Shown in pieces: positions 20,991 to 30,624 of a stretch of DNA of 64,000 nucleotides. The first letter of the stretch is position 1; every line of letters begins with the position of its first letter. Source of the stretch: Noviherbaspirillum humi (GTDB lineage: Bacteria; Pseudomonadota; Gammaproteobacteria; Burkholderiales; Burkholderiaceae_D). A program made the position numbers and the translations under genes. Location: assembly GCF_900188095.1 (NCBI RefSeq), contig NZ_FZOT01000001.1, positions 1 to 64,000 of the forward strand, in the 5' to 3' direction. The notes beneath the pieces were generated by a model, which was given only the letters and a program-made list of their open reading frames with translations, was not told where the DNA came from and did no database searches.

Positions 20991-22337
20991 ATGCCCCCTC
21001 AGGCAGCCACGTCCCGCGCCGCTTTTCCTTCCGAACCGCTGTCCGCCAGGCAGGCGGACAGCGCGGCAGCCGCCATCAGCCCTCCCCTTCTCGACATCCA
21101 TGAGCGTCTTGCCCCCGCCGAACTTGCCGTTCGGCTGGAGACGTTCGCCGCCGCCCTGGGCATGATGCCGCCGGAAGCGGCGCCGCAAGCGATGGCATTG
21201 GCGGAACAGGCGATGGCACAGGCGGCCCATGTCGCGCCGCAGTTGCACGATGCCGGTATGCCCCTCGGTGCGGCGCTGCGGCGCATCGGCGAACTGCATC
21301 TGCATGCCTGCCTCGCCGCCAAGCCGCCACCCGCGGCGCTGGCGGAGCGCCTGTTCCGCCTGACTCTCGCTCTGCCCCTGGCCGACTGGCATCTCGATCC
21401 GGCGGCCTACCGCAGGGCGCTCGGCAAAGCCGGCCTGCGACCTTATGTGGCCATGGTGGAAGCGGAGTGGGAGCGGCTGGCCATTACCGGCGCCAGTCAC
21501 CCCGGCCCGCGCCGGCAGCGCCTCGACGCCCTGCTGCGGCAATTGGCGCAGGCGGGTGCCGACGTCGAGCGCCTGATCGCGCTCGCCAGCCGCGACCTGT
21601 CCGCCTCCTACCGCTATCTCGAACTGGCGCAACTCTGCCAAGCCGCCGGCCGCCGGGAGGAAGCCCTGACGTGGGCCGAGCGCGGCCTGGACGCCTTCGC
21701 CGACCATCCGGACAGCCGCCTGGCGGACTTCCTAATCGACGCCTATCTCGCCAGCCGCGATCGCGGCCGGGCGCTAGCACTGGCCTGGCGCATGTTCGAA
21801 ACCTATCCGACGCTGCAGCGCTACGGCGAGCTGAAGCGGGTGGCGACGGTGCTGCGGTCCTGGAGGAAGACGCGGCAGCGCGCGCTTGAGTGGATCGAGA
21901 CACTCGCCCTGGACCTGGCGCGCAGAACCAGCCGGCGGCGCCAGCGCTATGTGTCGCCGAACCAATCGCTGCGGCTGGAAATCGCCTTGTGGGAAGCGGA
22001 CCTGGAGGGCGCCTGGTCGGCAGCCATGGCCGGCGATTGCCGACGCGCGCTGCTGGTGGCGCTGGCCGGGCGACTTTCGCCCGCCATGCCGGAGCGGGCG
22101 CTGGAACTGTACACCCGGATCATCGCCGACCTGGCCGAGGAAGGGGGCGAAGCGGCCTACGCCGAAGCACTGCTGCTGTTGCGCCGCCTTGAAGCGCTGA
22201 TGGCGGCACGGGACCGGGAAGAAGAGTTCGAGGGCTACGTCACCAGCCTGCGCATCGAATACAAGCGGCGCCGTAATTTCGTTCGTCTTCTCGACACGCT
22301 GCCCTCGCCGCCAAACCGGGAACGCCCAAGCGCATGA
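20991..22337 (+). CDS. DUF6880-like helical protein resembling the C-terminal half of SWIM zinc-finger proteins
   Basis: This 448-residue, Ala/Leu/Arg-rich protein is almost entirely helical. Segments such as RDLSASYRYLELAQLCQAAG, EALTWAERGLDAF, RALALAWRMFETYPTLQRY and the ending EYKRRRNFVRLLD match the TPR-like C-terminal region that in many proteobacterial proteins follows an N-terminal SWIM zinc finger. No CxCxnCxH SWIM motif is present here. It could be a stand-alone member or a remnant that lost its DNA-binding half. The start at 20991 is the first ATG after the lpxO stop. Function is unknown. Confidence 0.6.
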   Translation: MPPQAATSRAAFPSEPLSARQADSAAAAISPPLLDIHERLAPAELAVRLETFAAALGMMPPEAAPQAMALAEQAMAQAAHVAPQLHDAGMPLGAALRRIGELHLHACLAAKPPPAALAERLFRLTLALPLADWHLDPAAYRRALGKAGLRPYVAMVEAEWERLAITGASHPGPRRQRLDALLRQLAQAGADVERLIALASRDLSASYRYLELAQLCQAAGRREEALTWAERGLDAFADHPDSRLADFLIDAYLASRDRGRALALAWRMFETYPTLQRYGELKRVATVLRSWRKTRQRALEWIETLALDLARRTSRRRQRYVSPNQSLRLEIALWEADLEGAWSAAMAGDCRRALLVALAGRLSPAMPERALELYTRIIADLAEEGGEAAYAEALLLLRRLEALMAARDREEEFEGYVTSLRIEYKRRRNFVRLLDTLPSPPNRERPSA

Positions 22338-22584
22338 TGGGTATTCAGGCGGCAAGCGAAATCAGGCAAAAGCGGATGCCCTGCAGCGGCGGCGCAGGCG
22401 CTTCAAGCGTCATGCCGTTCGCCCGCGCGGCAGTGCCGCCTCGCTCATCTCGACATTCCGCCGGCTGATGATCGGCGCAAGCCGGCGCCCATACCTTGTG
22501 CCCGCGCATCAGCGCAGCAAAGCCGCCGAACTGTTTGCCCGCGCACGTGTCCGTCCGGATATTGGCAAGAAAGGCTCGCTGACC

Positions 22585-23811
22585 ATGGGGCATGGCTTAT
22601 CCGCTTTCCATCCGATCTTCGCGCTGGGGATATCGCTGCTGGCCATACTGGCCGCTGCCGTACTGGCGCGTTTTCTTGAAGCACCCGGGCAGGCGCCGGG
22701 GCGCTTCGCCTCCCTCGACGGGCTGCGCGGCCTGCTGGTTCTCGGCGTGTTCCTGCACCATGCCTCGATGTGGTACCTCTACCGCCAGAGCGGCAAATGG
22801 GATGAGCCTCCCTCGCACCTGTACAACCACCTTGGCGAATCCAGCGTGGCGCTGTTCTTCATGATCACCGGGTTCCTGTTCTTCTCCAAGCTGCTCGCCG
22901 GCCGCCACAAGCCCATCGACTGGCTGCACCTGTATGTGTCGCGCGTCCTGCGGCTGTTTCCGCTGTATCTGTTTTCGATGCTGCTGCTGTTTGCGGCAGT
23001 GGCGGCGCAAACCGGCTTCCGGCTGAATGAACCCTGGCCGAGGCTATTGAATGAAGTTTTGCGCTGGCTGAGCTTCGGGGTCGCCGGAAACCCGGACCTG
23101 AACGGGATGAAGCTCACCTTCGTCATCGATGCCGGGGTGGTCTGGTCGCTGGCTTACGAGTGGCTGTTCTATGCGGCGCTGCCGCTCATCGGCCTGGTCA
23201 TCGGCGTGACGCCGCCACGGCGCGTGGTGCTCGCCAGCCTGCTGGCCTGCGCCGTGATCGTGATGCTCATGCGCGGCAGCGACTTCAGCTACCTGGCGGT
23301 TTTCGGCGGCGGCATCCTGGCCGCGCTTTGCGCGCAATCGCCGCGCTTTTGCGCCTTGGCGCGCGGCACGGCCGCCAGCCTGCTGGCGCTCGCCTGCCTC
23401 GGGCTGGCGGTGCACCTGTCGCCAGGCGCCTTCAACACCACCACGACGGCATTGCTGACCGTCGCATTCACCCTCATCGCCTGCGGCAATACGCTGTTCG
23501 GCGTCCTGACGTGGCAGCCGATACAACTGATCGGCGACATGGGATACAGCATCTATCTGCTGCACGGCTTCCTGCTGTACATCGGCTTGCGGGCGGCGCC
23601 TTTGCCAGGCCTCGGCGCGCCGGCTTACGCAATCGGCCACTGGCGCGCCGTGACGGCCATGGCCGTGCCGCTGGTGGTGCTGTGCTACGCCACCTTCCGC
23701 CTGATCGAGCGCCCGGCGATGCAGGCGACGCCCAGGGTCGTGGGCGCCCTCCTGCGCCGCAGGAAACGACTGGCCGCGAATTCGACGGCTAAGGCTTCAG
23801 CACCACCTTGA
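22585..23811 (+). CDS. Acyltransferase family 3 membrane protein
   Basis: This 408-residue polytopic protein has the acyltransferase-3 signature: [18 protein letters not shown] near residue 40 (catalytic His), [44 protein letters not shown], and the late [17 protein letters not shown]. Such enzymes O-acylate cell-surface glycans or small molecules. The start is set at 22585 ([10 protein letters not shown]); the frame extends 39 codons upstream without a membrane or family match. The last 23 bases overlap the end of the convergent alcohol dehydrogenase gene. No polysaccharide cluster is nearby, so the acceptor is unknown. Confidence 0.85.
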   Translation: MGHGLSAFHPIFALGISLLAILAAAVLARFLEAPGQAPGRFASLDGLRGLLVLGVFLHHASMWYLYRQSGKWDEPPSHLYNHLGESSVALFFMITGFLFFSKLLAGRHKPIDWLHLYVSRVLRLFPLYLFSMLLLFAAVAAQTGFRLNEPWPRLLNEVLRWLSFGVAGNPDLNGMKLTFVIDAGVVWSLAYEWLFYAALPLIGLVIGVTPPRRVVLASLLACAVIVMLMRGSDFSYLAVFGGGILAALCAQSPRFCALARGTAASLLALACLGLAVHLSPGAFNTTTTALLTVAFTLIACGNTLFGVLTWQPIQLIGDMGYSIYLLHGFLLYIGLRAAPLPGLGAPAYAIGHWRAVTAMAVPLVVLCYATFRLIERPAMQATPRVVGALLRRRKRLAANSTAKASAPP

Positions 23812-24958
23812 TGCACTCATCCTGCTTGTGCTTGAAGGTTTCGTAGGCCTGCGGGGCGTCGTGCAGCGGCAGGCGGTGGGTGATGATGAAGGCCGGGTCG
23901 AACTCGCCGCGCTGGATGCGCTCCAGCAGGGGCCGCATGTAGCGCTGCACATGGGTTTGGCCGGTGCGAATGGTGAGCGAGCGGTTCATGATGGAGCCGA
24001 GCGGCACCTTGTCGGCGAAGCCGCCGTAGACGCCGGGAATCGACACCACGCCGCCGTTGCGCACCGCCATGATGGCTTCGCGCAGCGCCGTCGGACGTTC
24101 GGTTTCCATCATCATCGCCGCCTTCACCTTGTCGTACATCGCCGCCAGGCCGAGGCCGTGCGCTTCCATGCCGACGGCGTCGATGCAGGCGTCCGGGCCG
24201 CGCCCGCCGGTCATGTGCTTGAGCGCCTCAAGCACGTTCACTTCCTCGTAGTTCAGCGTCTCGGCCTTGGAGTGCTCGCGCGCCAGGCGCAGCCGCTCCG
24301 GAATGCGGTCGATGGCGATGACGCGTTCGGCGCCGAGCAGAAAGGCGCTCTGAATGGCGAACTGGCCGACCGGGCCGCAGCCCCATACCGCTACCACGTG
24401 GCCGGGGCGGATGTCGCACTGCTCCGCCGCCATCCAGCCGGTGGGCAGGATGTCGGACAGGAACAGCACCTGCTCGTCGGTCATGCCGTCCGGCACCTTG
24501 ATCGGGCCGACGTCGGCATACGGCACCCGCGCATATTCGGCCTGTCCGCCGGCATAGCCGCCGGTGAGGTGGGAGTAGCCGAAGATGCCGGCGGTGGAAT
24601 GACCCCACATCTTTTCCGCCATCCAGGCGTTCGGGTTCGAGTTCTCGCACACCGAGTACAGCTTTTCGTCGCAGAAGTAGCAGTGGCCGCAGGCGATCGG
24701 AAACGGCACCACCACCCGGTCGCCCACCTTCAGGTTGTTCACCTCGCTGCCGAGCTCGACGATCTCGCCCATGAATTCATGGCCGAGGATGTCGCCCTTT
24801 TCCATGGTCGGAATGAAGCCGTCGTAGAGATGCAGGTCGGAGCCGCAGATCGCGGTCGAGGTGATCTTCACGATGGCATCGCGCGGGTTCAGGATCTGCG
24901 GGTCGGGAACGTTCACGACCTGCACATCGTTCTTGCCCATCCAGCAGTTGGCTTTCAT
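23789..24958 (-). CDS. Zinc-dependent alcohol/formaldehyde dehydrogenase (MDR family)
   Basis: This 389-residue medium-chain dehydrogenase has catalytic zinc ligands C38 and H60-E61 (GHEFMGE), structural zinc cysteines C90, C93, C96 and C104, and the NAD-binding motif GCGPVGQ. The opening [14 protein letters not shown] and the long loop [17 protein letters not shown] are typical of the subgroup related to glutathione-independent formaldehyde dehydrogenases. It is translationally coupled (ATGA) to the upstream SRPBCC gene, so the two products likely act in the same process, possibly aldehyde detoxification under stress. Confidence 0.88.
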   Translation of the reverse strand: MKANCWMGKNDVQVVNVPDPQILNPRDAIVKITSTAICGSDLHLYDGFIPTMEKGDILGHEFMGEIVELGSEVNNLKVGDRVVVPFPIACGHCYFCDEKLYSVCENSNPNAWMAEKMWGHSTAGIFGYSHLTGGYAGGQAEYARVPYADVGPIKVPDGMTDEQVLFLSDILPTGWMAAEQCDIRPGHVVAVWGCGPVGQFAIQSAFLLGAERVIAIDRIPERLRLAREHSKAETLNYEEVNVLEALKHMTGGRGPDACIDAVGMEAHGLGLAAMYDKVKAAMMMETERPTALREAIMAVRNGGVVSIPGVYGGFADKVPLGSIMNRSLTIRTGQTHVQRYMRPLLERIQRGEFDPAFIITHRLPLHDAPQAYETFKHKQDECIKVVLKP

Positions 24959-25983
24959 CCTGGTGCTCCTTTCCTGGCGATCAGGCGCGTCATCGGGCTG
25001 CGCGGTCCGGCCGGCTGGCCGACGGTGGTGGGGATTTCTCCGGTTTCGATCAGCTGCTTGAAGCGGCGCAGGTCTTCGTCGATCTGCATCGCCGGCTCTT
25101 CGCCGAACAGTTTGGCGACCATGGCGCCGGCCTTGCCGCCCGGCGGATGGTATTGCAGCTCGACGCGGACGATGGTGCCGCGTCCGCCGGGCGCGCGCTC
25201 GAAGCTGATGGTGCCGGCATTGTCCACGGTGGAGCCTTCCAGCGAGCGCCAGGCCAGCATGTCGCCCGGCTGGTCGACGGTGATTTCCGCCTCCCATTCG
25301 ACGCTGGTGCCGGCCGGCGCCTTGGCGCGCCAGCGCGAGCGGTTGCCGCCGACGTCCTGCACCGATTCCAGGTGCTGCATGAAGCGCGGGAAGTTTTCGA
25401 AATTGCGCCAGAAGCGGTAGCACTCGTCCGGCGACTTGTTGACGGTGATGACCTTCTCCAGATGGATGGCGCCGGTGGCGGTGTAGTTCTCGCTGGTGCC
25501 GGGCAGCTGGGTCTGCTGCAGGCTGGAGAGCATGTCCAGCACCGCCACGCCGGCCACTGCCGCCGTCGCCAGGCCGACCCGGGAGCGCTCGGAGCCGACC
25601 GCGCGCCTGGCCGCAGCCGCCAGCAGCGCCAGGTCCATGGCATCGCCCAACACCCGCGACCAGAGGAAGCCGGTGGGCCGGCGCTGGGACAGGATGCCGA
25701 CGCCGCTGGCAATTTCACGCGCGCCGAGGGCGCGCATCAGGTTCGGCTTCTGCGGCGCGCCGATGGCCTGCGACAGGCGGTGCGGCGCCAGCAGCTGGGC
25801 CAGGCCGATGCCGATGCTGAACCAACCGAGGGCCGTCGCCATCTGGGCGCTGCGCTCGGCGCCGGAAGGCTGGTGCCGGTGCACCGGCTGCACGTGGAAG
25901 GATGGGGAGGCGTCGCCCGGAACGGGGTGCGACGCGCGGGCAGCCATCGCTGGCTGGCTCGGACTGCTGGCTTGACCTTGCAT
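24955..25983 (-). CDS. SRPBCC-domain protein with N-terminal membrane region
   Basis: This 342-residue protein has a polar N-terminus (1-45), two or three hydrophobic segments (about 47-65, 112-122 and 135-150; [16 protein letters not shown]) and a C-terminal START/SRPBCC domain (about 168-315) with [20 protein letters not shown] and [16 protein letters not shown], the cyclase/dehydrase subgroup. This domain binds hydrophobic ligands. Its stop overlaps the alcohol dehydrogenase start by ATGA. The function is not known; the pairing with a zinc dehydrogenase is seen in other Burkholderiales from memory. Confidence 0.75.
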   Translation of the reverse strand: MQGQASSPSQPAMAARASHPVPGDASPSFHVQPVHRHQPSGAERSAQMATALGWFSIGIGLAQLLAPHRLSQAIGAPQKPNLMRALGAREIASGVGILSQRRPTGFLWSRVLGDAMDLALLAAAARRAVGSERSRVGLATAAVAGVAVLDMLSSLQQTQLPGTSENYTATGAIHLEKVITVNKSPDECYRFWRNFENFPRFMQHLESVQDVGGNRSRWRAKAPAGTSVEWEAEITVDQPGDMLAWRSLEGSTVDNAGTISFERAPGGRGTIVRVELQYHPPGGKAGAMVAKLFGEEPAMQIDEDLRRFKQLIETGEIPTTVGQPAGPRSPMTRLIARKGAPG

Positions 25984-26137
25984 GTTTCTCCTCCGTCATG
26001 CCGGCCATCGCCCGATGCAGGCTGGGGCCGGCGGATCATTGAAACCACACAGCCGGTCGCTGACCAGCTCAGATCATGGGGTAACGTTTAGTCAATGATT
26101 TTCTGACAGGGTTCCGCGCCCGGGGGAGGCAGGCACG

Positions 26138-26157
26138 GTTCCGGCGCGCGCCGGAAC
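26138..26157. terminator. 20-bp perfect palindrome after the 26180-26734 gene
   Basis: Two 9-base arms, GTTCCGGCG and CGCCGGAAC, flank a central CG, making a perfect inverted repeat. It lies 23 bases beyond the stop of the minus-strand hypothetical gene and upstream of the SRPBCC operon. Without a T-run it may be a terminator hairpin or a protein site. Confidence 0.35.
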
Positions 26158-26179
26158 GGGAGATGCGGGAGGGAGAAAA

Positions 26180-26734
26180 TTACTTTTGCGCGTCGTCGGC
26201 CGGGCCGCCTTCCGGCTTGGCCGGCTGGACGGTCGCCGTGGCCTGCTCGAAGTGTTCCCACGAAAGCTCGGTCGCTTCCATCTTGGGAATGTATTTGTAG
26301 TGCTCCAGCCCTTCGTTGATGTAGTCGTCGCCGTTGGGCTCCTTGCCCTCGGCTTCGCTTGCATGCGTGGCCTGCGTGGCTTCCTTGATCGGGAAGCGCC
26401 AGTAGACCTTGTCCAGTTCCAGGCCGCAGGTCTTGCGCACATGGTCGCGCAGCGTCATCTCGATGATGTGCGACAGGCGGAAGCGCTTCATCGGCTCCGA
26501 TTCGATCACCGCCGTCAGCCGGCTGCTGCCGGGCAGGCGCATGCAGGCGGCGGCCACGGTGACGCCGCTGCGCCGGAAATACTCGATGATGGCATCCCTG
26601 ACGGCATCGTTGCCGGCCTGCTCGCGGACGGCGCGGCGGCGCGCCTGCAGGCCCGGCACGGCGGCGGCCACGCCGGCCACCAGCACCAGCGCCAGCAGTA
26701 TCAGATGCAGGAGATCGAAATGGTCGGGCATCAT
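26180..26734 (-). CDS. Hypothetical membrane-anchored protein
   Basis: This 184-residue protein has one N-terminal membrane helix (HLILLALVLVAGVAAAVPG, about residues 10-28) followed by a soluble domain with mixed alpha/beta character (DAIIEYFRRSGVTVAAACMRL, RLTAVIESEPMKRFRLSHIIE) and an acidic, low-complexity tail. I do not recognise the family. The start could be either of two adjacent ATG codons (26734 or 26731); neither has a good ribosome site. It reads toward the SRPBCC/dehydrogenase pair but is about 200 bases away. Confidence 0.65.
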   Translation of the reverse strand: MMPDHFDLLHLILLALVLVAGVAAAVPGLQARRRAVREQAGNDAVRDAIIEYFRRSGVTVAAACMRLPGSSRLTAVIESEPMKRFRLSHIIEMTLRDHVRKTCGLELDKVYWRFPIKEATQATHASEAEGKEPNGDDYINEGLEHYKYIPKMEATELSWEHFEQATATVQPAKPEGGPADDAQK

Positions 26735-26769
26735 AGGACGTCGGAATTAAGTCGCCTGTGCGCCCCGGC

Positions 26770-27072
26770 TCAGCTGGATTTCGCCAGCAGGGTGAAATGC
26801 TCCACCGCCGGCGGCGCGAGGAAGTACGGGCCGACGATGGCGCGCCACTCCTGGAAGGCGGGCGAGCCGCGGAAGTCCACGGTATGGTTCTCCAGGGTTT
26901 CCCAGAAAATCATCAGCAGGTAGCGGCCGGGAGACTCGATGCCCTTGTTGATCTTGTAACCGCAGAAGCCCTTGGCCTTGGCAATCACCTGCTCCACGCC
27001 GCGCTGGATGGCGGCGTCGAATTCTTCCTGCTTTTCGGGCTGTACGCGGATGTCGGCGAGTTCGAGGATCAT
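26770..27072 (-). CDS. Antibiotic biosynthesis monooxygenase (ABM) domain protein
   Basis: This 100-residue dimeric alpha+beta barrel protein matches the ABM/ferredoxin-like fold: an N-terminal strand ILELADIRVQP, helix with EFDAAIQRGVEQVIA, GFCGYKINKGIESPGRYLLMIFWETLENH and FRGSPAFQEWRAIVGPYF. Members oxidise quinol-like compounds, act on haem, or have unknown roles. It sits between the topoisomerase IB gene and the hypothetical membrane protein, all on the minus strand. Confidence 0.8.
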   Translation of the reverse strand: MILELADIRVQPEKQEEFDAAIQRGVEQVIAKAKGFCGYKINKGIESPGRYLLMIFWETLENHTVDFRGSPAFQEWRAIVGPYFLAPPAVEHFTLLAKSS

Positions 27073-27141
27073 GCGGCGCTTTCAGGTTGGAATAATGCAA
27101 TACCCGATTATGACACCTTAGCCCGCTTCTTATCCAGTGGC

Positions 27142-28320
27142 TCAGGCACGCGCCGCCGATGCCGTGCGCGCGGCCCGGCCGCTTGGCGCCTTGCGTTTCG
27201 CCGATGGGCGTTTCGCCGGCGCCGGGCTGGCCGATTGCAGGCGCTGCTGCAGCAGTCCGACCACCGCTGCCTCTTCCGGCTTCAGCGCATGCAGGTCTTC
27301 CTGCAGTTCTTCCCGCGCCCGCTCGCGCAGCGCTTCCAGCATGGTGCCGTCCAGGTAGGATTCGATCACGCCCGGATGCACATAGCACTTGCGGCATACG
27401 GACGGCGTGTTGCCCAGGCGCTCGGCCACGCTCTCAATGGCGCGCACCACGTTCTTCTTGGCCTGGGCATCGGAATCGAACTTCTCGTACTCCTGCAGCG
27501 CCAGCGCCGCCAGCATGGTGCCGGACCAGGTGCGGAAATCCTTGGCGGTGAAATCCTCGCCGGTGATCTCGCGCAGGTAGTCGTTGACGTCGGATGAATC
27601 GACGCTGCGGCGCTCGCCGTCGTCGTCGACATACTGAAACAGTTCCTGCCCCGGCAAGTCGCGGCAGCGGCGCACGATCTTCGCCAGGCGCGGATCGTCG
27701 ATGTGGATCTCGTGGCGCACCCCGCTCTTGCCGCGGAAGCGGAACTCCACCTGGCTGCCTTCCACCTTCACATGGCGGTTGCGCAGCGTGGTCAGGCCGA
27801 AGGATTTATTGCTGCGCGCATATTCCTCGTTGCCTATCCTCATCATCGTCGCCTGCAGCAGGTGCACTACCGTCGCCAACACCTTTTCCCGCGGCAGGCC
27901 GGGCAGCTTCAGCGCCGCATCCACGCGCTGGCGGATGGCCGGCAATGCCTGGCCAAACTGGATCATGCGGCCGTACTTGGCGTCGTCGCGCACGCTGCGC
28001 CAGCGCGAATGGTAGCGATACTGCTTGCGGCCCTTGGCGTCCCGGCCGGTGGCCTGCAGATGGCCGTTGTCGCGGGCGCAGATCCAGACATCGGTCCAGG
28101 CCGGCGGGATCGCCAGCGCGCGGATGCGGGCCAGGGTGTCTTCGTCGCGAATGACGGCGCCATCGGCATCGAGATAGCGGAAGCCGTCGCCGGCGCGCTG
28201 GCGGGAAATGCCGGGCTGGCTGTCGGTGACGTAGCGCAGGCCGACCAGGCGGGCGGCCTGGACCGGCTCTTCGGCAAGGGCGGCAGGGGCGGCGGAGTCG
28301 GCGGCGGATCGATCGGTCAT
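27142..28320 (-). CDS. DNA topoisomerase IB (poxvirus/eukaryote type)
   Basis: This 392-residue enzyme relaxes supercoils by forming a 3'-phosphotyrosyl link. An N-terminal domain (about 25-105, GLRYVTDSQPGISRQ and FRYLDADG) precedes the catalytic core with R161 (MMRIGNEEY), the FRGKSG lysine region near 195-200, R263 (FRTWSGT) and catalytic Y313 (RKCYVHP). A basic Ala/Lys/Arg tail follows, probably binding DNA. Bacterial members are accessory to topoisomerases I and IV. Confidence 0.92.
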   Translation of the reverse strand: MTDRSAADSAAPAALAEEPVQAARLVGLRYVTDSQPGISRQRAGDGFRYLDADGAVIRDEDTLARIRALAIPPAWTDVWICARDNGHLQATGRDAKGRKQYRYHSRWRSVRDDAKYGRMIQFGQALPAIRQRVDAALKLPGLPREKVLATVVHLLQATMMRIGNEEYARSNKSFGLTTLRNRHVKVEGSQVEFRFRGKSGVRHEIHIDDPRLAKIVRRCRDLPGQELFQYVDDDGERRSVDSSDVNDYLREITGEDFTAKDFRTWSGTMLAALALQEYEKFDSDAQAKKNVVRAIESVAERLGNTPSVCRKCYVHPGVIESYLDGTMLEALRERAREELQEDLHALKPEEAAVVGLLQQRLQSASPAPAKRPSAKRKAPSGRAARTASAARA

Positions 28321-28431
28321 GAAGCGTATCCCGGTAAGCCCCGGGAATCGGAGCCATGTCCGGTTTGAGATGCTCTTCCGAAAAAAGATTCCGTTGCGTT
28401 CCGGCAGGGCCGGCGGTTCGGTCGCGCCGGC

Positions 28432-29613
28432 TTACTGATTCACCGCCGGCCGCAGCCGCAGCCCTTCGCCGTGCCGCTGGTCGATCAGCGGCTCGGTCGC
28501 CGCCGGCTGCAGCGGAATGCCGAGCTGGACGCGGGTGCCGTGGCCGGGACTGCTGTCGATCTGCAAATGGCCGCCGAGGATGGCCATGCGCTCCTCCATG
28601 CCGAGCAGGCCGAAGCGATGCGCCTTGCGCCGGTCATTCGGATACATGCCGACGCCATTGTCGGTGACATCCAGCTGCAGCGATGCCGGCGTGATGCGCA
28701 GCGCAATGTCCACATGGCTGGCCTGGGCATGGCGCCGGATGTTGGTGAGCGATTCCTGCAGCACGCGGAAGATGGCGGTGGCCTGTTCGTCGCTCAGGAG
28801 GCCCTCCGCGTCCCGGGTGCCGCTCTGGTCGTCGACCGCCAGCTCGCATTCGATGCCGCTGGCGCGCCGAAACTCGTGCACCTGCCATTCGATGGCGGCC
28901 TTCAGGCCAAGATCCAGCACGGCCGGTCTCAAGTTGTTCATGATGTTGCGAATGGACTTTATCGTCGTATCGATGCAGTCGAGCACCACGCCGACCTTCT
29001 GATGCAGCCGCCGGTGGCTGCGGGCGGTGCGGGCATGCAGGCTGGCGACGTCGAGCCGCAGCGCCAGCAGGTTCTGGCCGAGGTCATCGTGGATCTCGCG
29101 CGCAATGCGCTTGCGCTCGTCCTCGCGGATGCGGTCACGGTAGTCGGCCAGTTCGCGCAGCATCGCCTGCGAGCGGCGCAGCGCCTCCTCTGCTTGCTTG
29201 CGGTCGCGAACCTCGACTTCCAGCCGCTGCACCGCCTCGCGCAGTTGGGCGTTGCTCGGCCAGCCGAGGGCGCGCGGCAGGATCAGCCAGAGCGACGCGG
29301 CGGCGGCCAGTGCCGCCAGCGCCTCCACCGCGCGAGCGCCGATCTGCAGCCAGGGCACCGGATGCCACAGCGTCCAGAGCGAGACCAGCTGGCTGACGCC
29401 GACAGCCAGGATGAAGAACGAGAACAGGCTGAGGAAACGGCCGAACTGCAGGTCGTGGCGGCGGCGCAGGAACAGCATCAGCGCCAGCAGGATGGAAAAG
29501 CAGGCCAGCGCGATCAGGCCATCCGATGTGGCCTGGGCCCACAGCAGTTCCGGATGCGATGCATGCGGCATGAGCCCGTCGCGCTCAAAGGACGGGGGCA
29601 GGATGAAGGCCAT
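28432..29613 (-). CDS. Sensor histidine kinase (NarL-type) with degenerate ethylene-receptor-like membrane sensor
   Basis: This 393-residue protein starts at the ATG at 29613, with AGGAG upstream. Three hydrophobic helices (about 32-50, 60-82 and 92-113) align with the ETR1 ethylene-binding domain: TSDGLIALACFSI and FFILAVGVSQLVSLWTL. The copper ligands of ETR1 are replaced (Cys65 by V71, His69 by Q75), and Tyr32 by C38. A coiled linker (120-165) leads to a HisKA_3 domain with H175 (REIHDDLGQN) and an HATPase domain (ESLTNIRRHA, DNGVGM, FGLLGMEERM). No response regulator lies next to it. Confidence 0.88.
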   Translation of the reverse strand: MAFILPPSFERDGLMPHASHPELLWAQATSDGLIALACFSILLALMLFLRRRHDLQFGRFLSLFSFFILAVGVSQLVSLWTLWHPVPWLQIGARAVEALAALAAAASLWLILPRALGWPSNAQLREAVQRLEVEVRDRKQAEEALRRSQAMLRELADYRDRIREDERKRIAREIHDDLGQNLLALRLDVASLHARTARSHRRLHQKVGVVLDCIDTTIKSIRNIMNNLRPAVLDLGLKAAIEWQVHEFRRASGIECELAVDDQSGTRDAEGLLSDEQATAIFRVLQESLTNIRRHAQASHVDIALRITPASLQLDVTDNGVGMYPNDRRKAHRFGLLGMEERMAILGGHLQIDSSPGHGTRVQLGIPLQPAATEPLIDQRHGEGLRLRPAVNQ

Positions 29614-29824
29614 GTATGCTCCTTTCTGTGCTGCGGGCGCTGCGGCGGCAAGGCTTCGCGGCGCCAACATCGTGCGGCGATGAAGGCGCGCTTTGCCACC
29701 GCGCGAACCACACATGCACAGCATAATCCACGTCGATGAAGCCTGCATGGCGGGCGGGCGCATTCATTTCCGCCGGTTTACTTTGTGTGGCATGAGAACC
29801 AAGAACTTGATCGAAGGAAGCAGA

Positions 29825-30154
29825 ATGGCCTGTGATCGCATCGACGACGGCCTCCCGGCGGACCTGCCGCAGGAGCTTTTCACGACGCTGGCCGCCGGCG
29901 GCCGCACCCGCATCGAGCGTATCGTCTCGCGCGGCCATGCCTCGCCGCCCGGCTTCTGGTACGACCAGGAGGAGCATGAGTGGGTGATGCTGCTGGAAGG
30001 CGAGGCGCTGCTGCGCTTCGAGGACCGCCCGGAGCCGCTGCGCCTGACGCCGGGCTGCCACGTGAGCATCGCCGCGCGCCGGCGGCACCGGGTGGAGTGG
30101 ACAAAGCCGGAGGTGAATACTGTCTGGCTTGCCGTGTTCTATGAGACCGGTTAA
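29825..30154 (+). CDS. Cupin-domain protein
   Basis: This 109-residue single cupin has RIERIVSRGHASPPGFWYDQ, EHEWVMLLEGEALLRFED (first cupin motif) and GCHVSIAARRRHRVEWT (second motif). His and Glu ligands for one metal ion are visible in both. Short proteins of this kind are often annotated only as cupins. The ATG at 29825 is chosen because GAAGGAAG precedes it at good distance; an in-frame ATG at 29792 lacks a ribosome site. It is divergent from the histidine kinase gene. Confidence 0.8.
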   Translation: MACDRIDDGLPADLPQELFTTLAAGGRTRIERIVSRGHASPPGFWYDQEEHEWVMLLEGEALLRFEDRPEPLRLTPGCHVSIAARRRHRVEWTKPEVNTVWLAVFYETG

Positions 30155-30248
30155 AGAAAAGAAACTAAGCCGGCAACGACATGCATCGGCGAATGGCTGC
30201 ATGCATAGGTAGAAATTTCGATCGTGATGGCGGCATTTGCAGTGAGGG

Positions 30249-30572
30249 CTAAGTAGACGACCAGCCAGCGGCTACACCGTTCATCCCAATCAGCACATAT
30301 CCGTGGAAGTCTCGACCAGCTATCCGGATTTGGCCCTTGCCAATATGCTGCTGCACGTATGGAATCACTTCATTCCTTGGCTTGAGGTCCCCGAACTTCC
30401 GGTTTACTTCAACGAGAATGTCAGTTGTGTGAATGAACTCGTCAATCAGCCCGCCGAGGACTTCCCTTCGGACTATACCGTCAGCCTCAAGCACGTTCAC
30501 CCAATTCAAGGTGACTAATTCGACACGCGGAAAATGCGCGGTCATCAGTTCGTGGACCCGACGTGGATTCAT
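30249..30572 (-). CDS. Hypothetical protein (ORFan), lower GC
   Basis: This 107-residue frame lies in a stretch visibly richer in A/T than its neighbours. It encodes a soluble alpha/beta-looking protein (RVHELMTAHFPRVELVTLNW, LIDEFIHTTDILVEVNRKF, GYVLIGMNGVAAGW). I do not recognise a family and the ribosome site is weak. Base composition suggests recent acquisition. It lies beside mobA at the left edge of the formate dehydrogenase island. A 71-codon frame on the other strand (30303-30518) is less convincing. Confidence 0.45.
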   Translation of the reverse strand: MNPRRVHELMTAHFPRVELVTLNWVNVLEADGIVRREVLGGLIDEFIHTTDILVEVNRKFGDLKPRNEVIPYVQQHIGKGQIRIAGRDFHGYVLIGMNGVAAGWSST

Positions 30573-30624
30573 CGTTTTCGTCTTACGGAGCCTTAATGAC
30601 TGAAGCCAGAAAAGGACCGGCTGT

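Noticed and set aside
30303-30518. 71-codon plus-strand frame
   Set aside because: It is inside the 30249-30572 minus-strand ORFan, has no ribosome site and no recognisable product; both are weak but the longer frame is preferred.
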